Assembly (NCBI GenBank): GCA_036939975.1
Contig: JALLPB010001726.1
Span: forward strand, 1-11,119
Source: Cyclostephanos tholiformis
Lineage: Eukaryota; Bacillariophyta; Thalassiosirophyceae; Thalassiosirales; Thalassiosiraceae
Reading direction: 5' to 3'
Length of the DNA stretch: 11,119 bases
Positions 1-7,652 of the stretch are shown piece after piece (the stretch's first letter is position 1; the number at the start of each line of letters is the position of its first letter). A model generated the notes under the pieces. It had not been told where the DNA came from. It saw only the letters and a program-made list of their open reading frames with translations, and ran no database searches. The position numbers were made by a program, and so were the translations under genes.

Positions 1-2
1 AC

Positions 3-398
3 CTTGGCACTCAATGTCATGTACTCCAATGCCCCGCCGCCGTAGTGCGTAGTCTTGCCCACCTTGAGCAGTTTCGTCGCGGCGACGCCGAAGACTTTTG
101 ATCCTTATACGCCTTATTGGCGTTATACCAGCCGCCATCGACCATATCGAACCTTCCAGATCCGTCGGCAACGGCCCTTTCGGACCCCGATAGGTCCCCG
201 AGGGTCGTGGTTGCCCCCTGTGACCCCCCCGGGCTGTCGGGATCATGCATGTTGTCTCCCTTGGTATCCCTCCCGGGGTGTCAGGTGGGCGTGGCGCAAC
301 CATGACCCGCCGTCGTTATTGTTGTCATTGTCGCGGACAAGATACGATGCCAGCCGTGTTCCGTACTCGTTTGGGATGCATCTTGCGGCCTTTAACAT
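3..398 (-). pseudogene. Decayed coding-like sequence of unknown family, runs off the left edge
   Basis: Three successive minus-strand stretches read like protein but in alternating frames. One starts at the ATG at 398 (MLKAARCIPNEYGTRLASYL...) and stops near 244. A second, from about 250 to 100, contains SGRFDMVDGGWYNANKAYKD. A third, from 98 to 3, contains KVFGVAATKLLKVGKTTHYG and continues without a stop to the window edge. Segments one and three share a frame and the middle one is shifted, which suits two compensating frameshifts or unrecognised introns. I do not recognise the family. The longer plus-strand open frame over the same bases has low-complexity Pro/Arg-rich content and looks like a shadow. 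It could be a live spliced gene whose 3' end is outside the window, but a pseudogene or transposon remnant seems more likely. Confidence 0.35.
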
Positions 399-817
399 GT
401 ACTAGACGATGACAACATCGACGGCGGGACAGGCCCCAACAGGACAAGCGCAATCAGGCCAACCTCCACTAATGGGGTCCCATCAATGGGCGCCGGGTCC
501 TCACCACGGTCGTCAACGTTAATGTGGAGAGACTCCTTCTCACACGTCCTTGAAGAGTATTCCGCCGCGTAGCGTAGCGTCCGTAGCACGTGCAGGCGTC
601 TCACGACGTCAGGGCGTATCCCTCCCCTCTTACAACAAATTGCCGTGGGAGAGGGCCTCCCCCCAGAAGAGGTGCAAAACAGCGAGCGAGCGAGCGACAC
701 CCAAAGTGACAGGACAGAAAGAGGCAACAGCGCGCGAGCGAGCGACACTCCAAAAAAGGCACCACCACAACCAAAAAAAACACAGGTAAGATGTACTATT
801 TTTTATTTTCATCCTGC
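399..817. other. GC-rich stretch without a supportable gene
   Basis: Open frames occur on both strands (a 118-codon one on the minus strand ends at 392), but their translations are low in complexity and match nothing I know. The minus-strand frame could be a further decayed upstream part of the remnant at 3-398. At 682-755 there is a short direct repeat, listed separately. The A-rich tract just before 790 lies beyond the stop codon of the minus-strand gene that ends at 818. Confidence 0.3.
679..755. repeat. Pair of ~27-bp imperfect direct repeats (GAGC-rich)
   Basis: ACAGCGAGCGAGCGAGCGAC followed by ACCCAAA (from 679) recurs as ACAGCGCGCGAGCGAGCGAC followed by ACTCCAAA (from 728), about 49 bp apart. 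Each copy contains a GAGC tetranucleotide run. It looks like a local duplication plus microsatellite growth, and no function is implied. Confidence 0.6.
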
Positions 818-2446
818 TCAATCACTATCTTCCTCATCAGATGAATCATCTAAACCTTTCATTGCTCTTCCCATCTCTTCCATCTGACCTTTCAACTCTG
901 CTCTCGAAATCTTGATTATGTTCTTGATTGATTTGATTTCTTTGTCTAACTTTTGAATCTGTTCGTTGTTCGCCCCAGCATTCTCAAGCTTCTTCTTCTT
1001 TGCTTTATGTTTTTCTAAGTCTATTTCAAAAATCGTGATCACCCGCTGAGTCTGTTTGATGTCATTCATCGTTGCACCTTTGTTAAGTTTGACTCCCTGC
1101 TCATCAACCTCACGATCATTTTTGGTAAGCAGCTGCAAGATCTCTTTCTGGGTCTCATTAGATGAGTTCCTTGCGGCCGCCATATCTCGCATCGTGTTTA
1201 TCAACTGAACTAAATCACCATTGTTGTCTCTCTTTCCAAATACAGGAGACTGCCTTGGTGTTGTTGTTGACAAGTCGGACTGACTGTTTCCTTCATTAAA
1301 GGAGTTACCACCGCAAAGTGCTTCCTCCTCACCATTGCTATTGTAGTCGTTCTCACCATTATAGATGTTGCTAATATCCATATGGGCTGGTAGTGGATCC
1401 TTCTTCTCAACAAATACAAAATTGTACATTTTATCCCACATGTAAATGAGGAACAAATACAAAGTGCTACAAATTGCTGTTCTGCCCGTTAATGTATGTC
1501 GCAGTGCAAGTGTCATCATGCTCCCACCAGTTTGAGAAATTTGCTTCATCACCATCACCTCCACCTGTCCCCATCATGTATTTGTCCATCATTGCTTGAT
1601 ATTCTTTAGCAACCAGCTTGAAAGTAGCCTGCACTTCTTTAATTTGCCAAGGCAACTCGATTCTACTATCATTGTTAGGATCAAACTGTGCGTATTCCTC
1701 AAAAGTTCCTGCTCCTAACCTCTCATCAATCTTGCGAGCTGTTTCTTGATCCTCCCATTGCTCTGGAAGTGTGACTACTACGTCTTTGTCCACAAATTTT
1801 GTATGAAGGAGTTGGAATCCTCGACGGCTCTTGGCGGCAGCAGCATCCAGCTCCAAACGTGTCCCTCCCTTTGTTTTGCCAAGCATGTCAGGGATAAGTT
1901 CCCTAATATCATCATAAGTCATGCAAATGCCTAAGGCACGAACCTTGTCATCAGTGGTTGGCCTTCTTGATTCAGCAGCTTTACCATAATTACTGTGGCA
2001 AACTGAGATGACATCTCTCTGGGGCAGAACAAAGAGTCGGTCCATTGTTTCAAACTCACTGGAGTTGATCAATTCAAAAGGAACCTCGCCTTGGGGTCTA
2101 CTATGAACATCAGACCTACTTACTTCGATTCTTCTCTTGGCAATAATTTTTCCAATCACGTGGATTGCATTGGTTTTGTTTTTATTGTTTGGCAGCCTGG
2201 GGAAAAGATAATCATGGTTGGCCATCTTCTTGTACACCTCTTCAGCAAGCTTGTACAGTGATGGATACATCAACCCCACAAAGTGAATCTTCCCCTTCAC
2301 TGCCGCCCTTGATTTATTATTCGCAAACCTACCCCTCTCCTTATCTGCCCTCTATCTTGTAAGAGCCGGAAATATAATTTTTTGTTGACATAGACATCAC
2401 TATTCCCAACAACTGCCTGGGCAGCTTCCTCACCAGTAGCCATCAT
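818..2446 (-). CDS. Hypothetical coiled-coil protein, frames interrupted
   Basis: No family recognised. The reading has three parts. (a) From ATGs at 2446/2443 it runs MMATGEEAAQAVVGNSDVYV... to a stop at 2299-2297. The same frame is open upstream to about 2535 (..SPYWVHPIDGT..), so the true start may lie further out. (b) The frame from 2300 back to 1467 (277 codons, opening VKGKIHFVGLMYPSLYKLAE) is a well-mixed globular-looking sequence. (c) The frame ending at 818 has a Ser/Asn/Glu-rich linker, a long Lys/Glu-rich heptad-like stretch (LEKHKAKKKKLENAG, IQKLDKEIKSIKNIIKISRA) and the acidic tail DDSSDEEDSD. Parts b and c can be joined by a 61-nt GT..AG intron (1527 down to 1467), which restores frame. 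Parts a and b could be joined by a 59- or 62-nt intron ending at the TAG near 2340. Real frameshifts are the alternative. The region is visibly more AT-rich than the genes to the right. It could be a lineage-specific host gene or an accessory gene of a mobile element. Confidence 0.5.
1467..1527 (-). other. Candidate 61-nt intron in the hypothetical coiled-coil gene
   Basis: On the minus strand the segment begins GTGGGA and ends TTGTAG, with TG before it and CAC after it. Removing it joins the 277-codon frame (before its stop) to the downstream coiled-coil frame without a stop. The donor is not a strong consensus, and 61 nt is shorter than the other introns in this window, although the cysteine synthase gene has one of 68 nt. 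Further AG acceptors downstream are possible alternatives. Confidence 0.35.
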
Positions 2447-2614
2447 TATAGTACCATCAATGGGATGAACCCAATAGGGAGAGATGGCACTGTGACTGTT
2501 TTTGATAGTGACAGGAGCAAGGAACCGAAGTCAAGTGGTGTGGAGGGGGGATTATTTTATGCGTTGTGGGACAGCACGGAGCATGGAGTAGGGTGCAATT
2601 GGGGAGGACCTATA

Positions 2615-2667
2615 TGGGTTCTTGGCCGGGTAGTCTTTTTAGTTCTTTAAAGACTAATTAGTCTTTT
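2615..2667 (+). repeat. Left terminal inverted repeat of the piggyBac-like element
   Basis: It contains TGGGTTCTTGGCCGGG at 2615-2630 and the extended palindrome AAAGACTAATTAGTCTTT at 2649-2666. Both blocks have inverted counterparts at 4341-4381, with two mismatches in the outer block. Confidence 0.6.
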
Positions 2668-3120
2668 GGACGATGACGTTTTTCTTAGCCGCCCGATGCT
2701 CCCCTGGACACAGCCAAACTATGCAGGTATGTCCATGATGTGGGCAGATTAATGGACAGTTGCAATGTATCACTCGTCGTTCGGGGGGGGGTTCGTCAGA
2801 TTTTCAGATCAGTATCATAGGAGTTAAGATAAAAAACTCAAACTGGCCGCATTGCCAAAATACCTACATAGGAACTCGTTGCTGCAATACCACCAATTTC
2901 TGACCGTCCGCTAAAAGCTTGGCGGCATTGGTGCCATAGGGAGGGCAAAGATGAACTTTGTTCACCCCTCCAAACCACTTCGCATGAGGTTTGGGGTCAA
3001 GCGCGACCGGGATTACCTCGATGGCTTCTACATCCTTCGCAAGGACAGGGGAAGAGTGTCGAGGACCGGCCACATCACCGATCAATATCACCTCATCCAT
3101 CCGGACTTTGGTGAGCAAGA

Positions 3121-4143
3121 ATTCATGGGAATTAATATCATACCATCTGTGATGGGGATTTGGGAGGGGGAACCGGCAATCCAATCATGTGGCATGTGGA
3201 GATTCAGGAGGGAAAAAAGTTCAACGATGTGGGGGGCAAAATGGTAGGGCTGATTCTGAGGATGCACAAGCCCATAGCCCGTCAAGAGAAGGCATGCACA
3301 ATGGACAGTGGCTTCTGTGTGTCCAAGGGGATTATTGAGATGCATGAAAAGCTGGGTGTGTACAAGCAGGCGCTCATCAAGAAGCGTGGTGCCAATTGGC
3401 CGAAGGGGGTGCCTGGCGACGAGATCGACTGTCACTTATCGGACAGGCCACTCGGATACTGCGAGACACTACGGTTGGAGATCGAAGGGAAGCAGATGTC
3501 CATTCACTGCATGAAGGAGGAGAAGTATGTGACGAAGTTCATGTCAACCTTTGGAATGGTTGACGAGGTCCCGACCCACAAAACCAGACGTACCACATAA
3601 GGGGGGACTGTGGAGTTCTGCTACCCCGAGCCAGTGTCACTGCACAACAAAGCGAAACATTGGGTGGACAATCACAATCAGAGAAGGCATGCTCCCATTT
3701 ATATTGCTAGTACTTGGAAGACACAGTGGTGGCTGCATTGTCAGTTTGCTTTTTTCTTGGTGATATCAGAGGCGAACGCTGCGAATTCTCGGGGTCAAGC
3801 AAGGGAGGCGGCGGCGGATCCTCAACTGAAATTTCGGAAGGCATTGGTGCATCTCATGCTGGAGAACACTCTTGATGATAATGGGAATATTGTAAGGATT
3901 GTGGATTGTTGTTTGAGGACCCAAGACACAGCTGTGGCTGATCATGAGTTGAAAACTCGGCCGTTAAACACTGGAAAATGGCTGGGACATCACTGGGCGA
4001 CCATGGCACAAAAATATCAGAAACTGAAATGTTTCAATGGCTGTAACCCCCCCAAACCGGTGCGCACCTATTGTGCATGTAATAAGAGTGTCCCGATGTG
4101 TTTCGCTTGCCATATGGTGCATTGTATGAGTGTCATTAGGTAG
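3121..4143 (+). pseudogene. piggyBac-type transposase, C-terminal two thirds, broken (DDE_Tnp_1_7 family)
   Basis: One frame carries the hallmarks of the stramenopile piggyBac family in order: YHTICDG (from 3136), GNPIMWHVEIQEGK, MDSGFCVSKGIIEM (from 3301), YKQALIKKRGANWPKGVPGD, YVTKFMSTFGM, then after a stop VEFCYPEP, AKHWVDNHNQRRHAP, TWKTQWW, FRKALVHLMLENT, and a final Cys/His cluster CACNKSVPMCFACHMVHC resembling the C-terminal zinc-binding region. The Asp of MDSGFC and the Asp of HWVDN are the likely second and third catalytic acidic residues, by position in the family. The N-terminal part with the first Asp is not recognisable. Three in-frame stops break it: TGA 3109-3111, TAA 3133-3135 (where relatives have a Glu before the YHTI motif) and TAA 3598-3600. 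The frame is the same on both sides of 3598, so that is a simple nonsense change. It is very probably inactive as it stands. Confidence 0.85.
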
Positions 4144-4154
4144 TGTAAAGTCAG

Positions 4155-4168
4155 AGACTAATTAGTCT
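4155..4168. repeat. Internal copy of the palindrome AGACTAATTAGTCT
   Basis: This is a perfect 14-bp palindrome, identical to the core at 2651-2664, and it lies 12 bases after the transposase stop codon. It may be a second transposase-binding site, a former element end, or the mark of a nested or shortened element. Confidence 0.6.
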
Positions 4169-4340
4169 TTCTAAAAATCCAATTTTTTTGACTGACTTGA
4201 GCCATTCATTTGTAGTAAATAATGGCTTGCCGACGCCGGGATTTGAAGTGCCAGAATTCTTGGAACACCCCTAGTGGTCAATTTACTCACTGGTCGGGTT
4301 CTTTGGAATGGTGTGGAACGTCCTCAAATAGTCGGTGCAA

Positions 4341-4381
4341 GAAAAGACTAATTAGTGTCTCTTTGCCCGGCCGGGAACCCA
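4341..4381 (-). repeat. Right terminal inverted repeat of the piggyBac-like element
   Basis: Reverse-complemented, it gives TGGGTTCCCGGCCGGG, a few bases, then GACACTAATTAGTCTTTTC, matching the left end. The palindrome here carries a two-base insertion (TAGTGTCT instead of TAGTCT), so it is no longer perfect. It lies inside the open frame that extends upstream of the CX9C gene, which argues against using the upstream ATG at 4222. Confidence 0.6.
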
Positions 4382-4455
4382 ATCATGACAAGACGCTGTC
4401 TATCAAACTCCACCTGGTCCACCTCTCCTCTAAAACGAAACAACTCAGTCCAAGC

Positions 4456-5184
4456 ATGCCCGCTAATAGGAGTAGTAATGATGGCGACGATGCCGAGGAC
4501 GGCATCATGACACGTCTTGCCAAGACGCTGTTCGCGAATCCCAACAGTCCACTCACAGAGTTTGCGGATCGACAGCGACTGGATCGGATCGAGCAATGCA
4601 AGGAGCTCGAGCGGATCCTGGTGGCATGCCAGTCGGCTAAAAGCGTTAGGGATGCGGCAGCTAAGGCCGGTGAAATAATTAATGAAGCGACCGACGTGTT
4701 GGAGGAAATTCCCGCCTCGAGAAGCGGCGCTAGGATCGCTCGTTTCTTCAAGTGGAATAAGTCGCCTGATTCCGACGATGGGCTAAACTATACTCAACCT
4801 GCAGAAGGTGGTGCACTCGATGAGGCGGTCTCCTCTATATATGGCAACGAAAATGGCGGCGATGATGAGGCGAAAAAAGGGAAAAAACTCATCGCCGGAC
4901 CACGTTTCAGTGATGACTGCGCCATCGAAACGCACGAGATGTGGGCCTGTCGAGCACTCGCCCTTGGATGCGGCAACCACCTCGCGGATCTCAGGAGATG
5001 CTGGTCGGATCAAAATCCAATAACTACGGTGGTAAGAAGGGAGGAGGGGATGGACTTCTACGAGGATGCCAAGGAGGAGGAAAAGTCCTGTCGTAATATA
5101 CAATTGAGCATGGCCCGTTGCGTGAACAGGCATGCCGCTGAGTTGAATGAACGCGTCCGGACGTCGCGGGCGGGAAAACAATGA
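4456..5184 (+). CDS. Four-CX9C (CHCH-type) protein, probably mitochondrial intermembrane space
   Basis: The protein is 242 residues with exactly eight cysteines, all in CX9C spacing: C48/C58 (CKELERILVAC), C155/C165 (CAIETHEMWAC), C172/C182 (CGNHLADLRRC) and C212/C222 (CRNIQLSMARC). The middle pair, joined by six residues, looks like a classic twin-CX9C helical hairpin. Proteins of this class are imported and oxidised by the Mia40/Erv1 relay and serve in respiratory-chain assembly or structure; complex I subunit NDUFA8 is a known four-CX9C member. A roughly 95-residue charged linker (ARFFKWNKSPDSDDG..) separates the first motif from the others. No signal peptide or membrane segment is seen, as expected for this import route. 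I chose ATG 4456. The in-frame ATG at 4222 would add 78 residues encoded by the transposon's right end. The exact orthologue is not identified. The stop is TGA, 135 bp from the convergent AlgH-like gene. Confidence 0.75.
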   Translation: MPANRSSNDGDDAEDGIMTRLAKTLFANPNSPLTEFADRQRLDRIEQCKELERILVACQSAKSVRDAAAKAGEIINEATDVLEEIPASRSGARIARFFKWNKSPDSDDGLNYTQPAEGGALDEAVSSIYGNENGGDDEAKKGKKLIAGPRFSDDCAIETHEMWACRALALGCGNHLADLRRCWSDQNPITTVVRREEGMDFYEDAKEEEKSCRNIQLSMARCVNRHAAELNERVRTSRAGKQ

Positions 5185-5319
5185 CGTCGATGCTAGGTAG
5201 TAAAAATAGCCCTTTTTACGCCCATGAAAGGGAAACAATAGGGACCCCCCTCCCGCGCGCCCGCGCTTTCTACTCGTCATTATTCATTCGAGCGGCACGT
5301 GCGTGTAATAGCCGATTAA
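5185..5319. other. Short spacer between convergent genes
   Basis: These 135 bp separate the stop of the CX9C gene from the stop of the AlgH-like gene, so they must hold both 3' ends. I see no clear terminator or polyadenylation motif. Confidence 0.4.
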
Positions 5320-7208
5320 TTAATCTTCCCCCTCCCCGTATAATTGATCGCGTATATGCCTGTAATCATCGCCGAGTAGCTCTATAATTTCCGTCCAAAG
5401 TGGCTTCGCCCTCTTGGCCCCCAGTCGATCCCTCGAACGGAATAATACCTCCTTCGATACAGTCGCCATGTACCATATCCCCTCCTTGATTTCCTGCTCC
5501 AACTATCGAGTGTGCGTGCAGAGTGGATTAATTAGCGGGACACGTAATCAAAAAAAAGGGGAGAGAATGAAAAGAGTAATTCGCGGAATACCAAAATCCG
5601 AAAACAATACAGGCGATGACACGTTCCACGAGAAAGGAACGTACCTGCGATGGCAACCACCGCGTGGTCTGGATGAAAAATTTGAAGTCGAAGCCGCTGA
5701 GGGGCCTCTCCAGCCTACTGTCCTTCATGGCCTCCTGCGCCTGCACCGGACTGCCGCCCCAGTACAGCCCGTCCGACCGAGGGAGGGGCACCGACCCATT
5801 GACGTACGGACAAGCGTGGACCATGTCTATTGCGCTGATTCCTCCCCCCCCTCCCCACCCCCTTCTCGACGGACCGCCGTCGTTCCCGCCCAAGCTCCCA
5901 CCCGGTGAGGACCCCGCCCACCACAAAGGTTGGATCATGAATGCCGACAAGGGATGGGACATGGGGGGCGATGGTGAAGAACCGTCGCTGTCGTCGGCGT
6001 CGTTCGTCGTCGTCTCGAACACGTTCGCCGGCAAATCGCCCATCAGGTTTCCAGTGCGTCGATTCATCAATACCGCCTGACATCCCCTCACGGGATCCCG
6101 ATCGATCAACAGCACCACCGGCAGGAGGTCCGCGCGACGATCGGGACCTAGATCCGGCGAGGGGGGGAGGGTTATCCCGAATTTCGCGAGCAGTGCCGGA
6201 CTTATGCCGCCGCCGTTTCCGTTGCCCGACGACGACGAAGGCGACGACGACGACCTTGACGACAACGCACCGAAGGCCGGGAAAGGATCGTCGAACAAAC
6301 CCCCGAGGAACTTGTCCTTTTTTCCCCTGTTAGCCCTGCCATCGCCGTCGTCATTATTCATCATCGAGAGGTCGGAGCAGAATTTTGCGGGGTTGGCGAT
6401 CAGGACTATTCCACCCTCGAGGACGGCCTCAATGTTGATGTTTTCGCCGGTATCCTCGTCGACGAGCGGGACTGGACGGGCCCAATTCTCGTCCTCCCAA
6501 GTGCCACCAACCGCCCCGCCCCCCATCGACGTCCTCGTCCCGTCACCACCCCTTTCCCTCGCCTTCTCGCGAGCCCTGGCCTGGGCGAATCCGATGAGAT
6601 CGTCGATGCTGGAGATGGTGCTCCCCTCGAGGTCCGGGAGCGCCGATCCGCTATCCGAGTCGTCGTATTCTCCCTCGTCATCTTCCTCCTCCTCCTCGTC
6701 CTCATCCTCTTCATCCTCCTCCTCATCGCCCAACCGCGACAGATCCTTCATCCTCGCGCGCAATTCCCTCATGACGGCATCGCCACCACCGGCGCCGACG
6801 TCGAAGTCGCCGCCAAAATCGCCGCCCCCGTTGTTTTCAACGCCGCTCGTCATTTCGGCATTATTTCCGTCTGACGACGAAGACGATCCACTCCCTCCCC
6901 CCCCAATCTCCCCGAAGTCCCCGAAGTCCTCAAAATCATCGTAGAAGCCGCCGTTGTTGGTGGAGGACAGCATCATCAGCGGAGGCACGGTGGTCCGGGC
7001 GGGGAGCGGGCGACCGCCGAAGGATCCCAGCCGCCTCGACCGAGCGACGCGACGGATGGTGAGCACGGACGACGACGGCGACGACGGAGCATGCGAAGGA
7101 GACAGGTGAAATCGGCGATCTTCTCCGCAGCATTCGTCCTCGCTGCGGTCGATGTTGCTATTCAAGCTCCCGGGAGGAGGGACGAAGGCCGTCGTCGACG
7201 TCGTCATT

Positions 7209-7246
<38 letters not shown>

Positions 7247-7303
7247 CCTTACGTTCCCAACCCCCGCAATGCACGCTACGCCGAAGAAGAATTGGAGCAA
7301 CAT
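5320..7303 (-). CDS. UPF0301/AlgH-like (DUF179) protein, plastid-targeted, two exons
   Basis: Exon 1 is 7303-5645 and exon 2 is 5502-5320, giving 613 residues. The intron (5644-5503, 142 nt) starts GTACGT and ends GATAG in phase 0, joining RWLPSQ to LEQEIKEGIW. The N-terminus (MLLQFFFGVACIAGVG) resembles a signal peptide. A 12-Ala run (residues 21-32) and TTA|FVPPP follow, with Phe40 as the ASAFAP-type residue, so the plastid is the predicted destination. Residues 110-290 are low complexity, Gly/Ser-rich, with a Glu/Asp run near 193-215. The DUF179 domain spans about 297-605: GGIVLIANP (297), VVLLIDRD (396), VLMNRRTGN (411), MIQPLWWAG (456), DGLYWGG (511), FKFFIQTTRWLPSQLEQEI (540), KPLWTEIIELLG. 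It is longer than the roughly 185-residue bacterial AlgH because of internal Ser/Gly/Asp insertions. The biochemical function of the family is not established; plant members are also predicted plastid proteins. It is divergent from cysteine synthase. Confidence 0.88.
5503..5644 (-). other. Intron of the AlgH-like gene (142 nt)
   Basis: The donor is CAG|GTACGT and the acceptor is CGATAG|TTGGAG on the minus strand. Without splicing, the exon 1 frame runs on for 38 unrelated codons to a stop, whereas splicing restores the conserved C-terminal DUF179 block (SKEVLFRSRDRLGAKRAKPL). Confidence 0.88.
6664..6729. repeat. Trinucleotide-rich tract encoding the acidic run
   Basis: The plus strand is a nearly pure run of TCC, TCA, TCG and TCT triplets. 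On the minus strand it encodes the Glu/Asp stretch of the AlgH-like protein. It probably grew by replication slippage and is likely to vary in length between strains. Confidence 0.7.
7209..7245. repeat. (GGC)n microsatellite encoding a 12-Ala run
   Basis: Eleven perfect GGC triplets occupy 7211-7243. On the minus strand they read as GCC codons. The poly-Ala lies inside the predicted targeting presequence of the AlgH-like protein, between the hydrophobic segment and the ASAFAP-like motif. Confidence 0.9.
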
Positions 7304-7652
7304 GGTCGTAGGTGCATGTGCGTCCGAACGTGGACGATATTATGGATTCGAATTACGAGATGCACCAAAAATAAGTGTCTCCGACCATGAGGGAGAGCGA
7401 AAGAGAGACCGGAGTGAGCGAGAGGCGCGGCATCGGGTTTTTTTTGTTTGTGTTGTGTGTGAGGGACAGACCGGGTCGAGGTACGTACGATCAGTAGGTA
7501 CTTAGAATAAGTAGATGTCAGGCACAACGATGTGACAATAATATTGGATTGGCTCCTACCTAATTGTTACTACTACGATACTCATAAAATTGGCTAGCTG
7601 CTCTATCTGCCCTATCTACATATATCGCGACCGATACGTCCGATCCTCCGCG
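7304..7652. promoter_or_regulatory. Shared upstream region of two divergent plastid-protein genes
   Basis: These 349 bp lie between the start codons of the AlgH-like gene (minus) and cysteine synthase (plus), so they must hold both 5' UTRs and promoters. I see no TATA box or other element I would stand behind. Notable stretches are a T/G-rich run near 7438-7462 and an AT-rich stretch near 7535-7590. The open frames through it begin at non-ATG codons or are shadows. Confidence 0.5.

Larger units (their letters stand above)
2615..4381 (+). mobile_element. piggyBac-like DNA transposon, decayed, with imperfect terminal inverted repeats
   Basis: The left end (from 2615) reads TGGGTTCTTGGCCGGG, then a spacer, then AAAGACTAATTAGTCTTTT. 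The reverse complement of the right end (from 4381) reads TGGGTTCCCGGCCGGG, then a shorter spacer, then CTAATTAGTCTTTT. These imperfect inverted repeats bracket the broken transposase at 3121-4143. The left copy carries about 14 extra bases between the two matched blocks. I find no convincing target duplication. Canonical piggyBac elements duplicate TTAA. A TTAA sits at 2647-2650 directly before the left palindrome, but there is no matching one on the right. The exact boundaries are therefore inferred: the element could instead start at the palindrome at 2651. Bases 2672-2870 and 4144-4335 are non-coding within it. Confidence 0.6.

Noticed and set aside
55..405. 116-codon plus-strand open frame near the left edge
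   Set aside because: It is rich in Pro, Arg and Ser and lies opposite the more protein-like minus-strand segments.
17..405. Similarity of a GRF..VDGGWY..KAY segment to the DUF6824 family of diatoms
   Set aside because: Only a handful of residues resemble it, and the diagnostic upstream CGRG-type motif is absent.
3088..3435. 115-codon minus-strand open frame
   Set aside because: It is antisense to the recognisable piggyBac transposase motifs.
4222..4455. N-terminal 78-residue extension of the CX9C protein from ATG 4222
   Set aside because: The segment covers the transposon's non-coding tail and right inverted repeat, and its composition is arbitrary; ATG 4456 begins the protein-like part.
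4783..5280. 165-codon minus-strand open frame over the CX9C gene
   Set aside because: It lies antisense to the four-CX9C frame and shows no family features.
6204..6944. 246-codon plus-strand Ser/Pro-rich open frame
   Set aside because: It is the mirror of the AlgH-like gene's Asp/Glu/Gly-rich region and is made of triplet-repeat translation.
7590..7652. Upstream TTG-initiated extension of cysteine synthase
   Set aside because: There is no ATG in it; starting at 7653 gives a proper hydrophobic signal followed by the ASAFAP-like motif.
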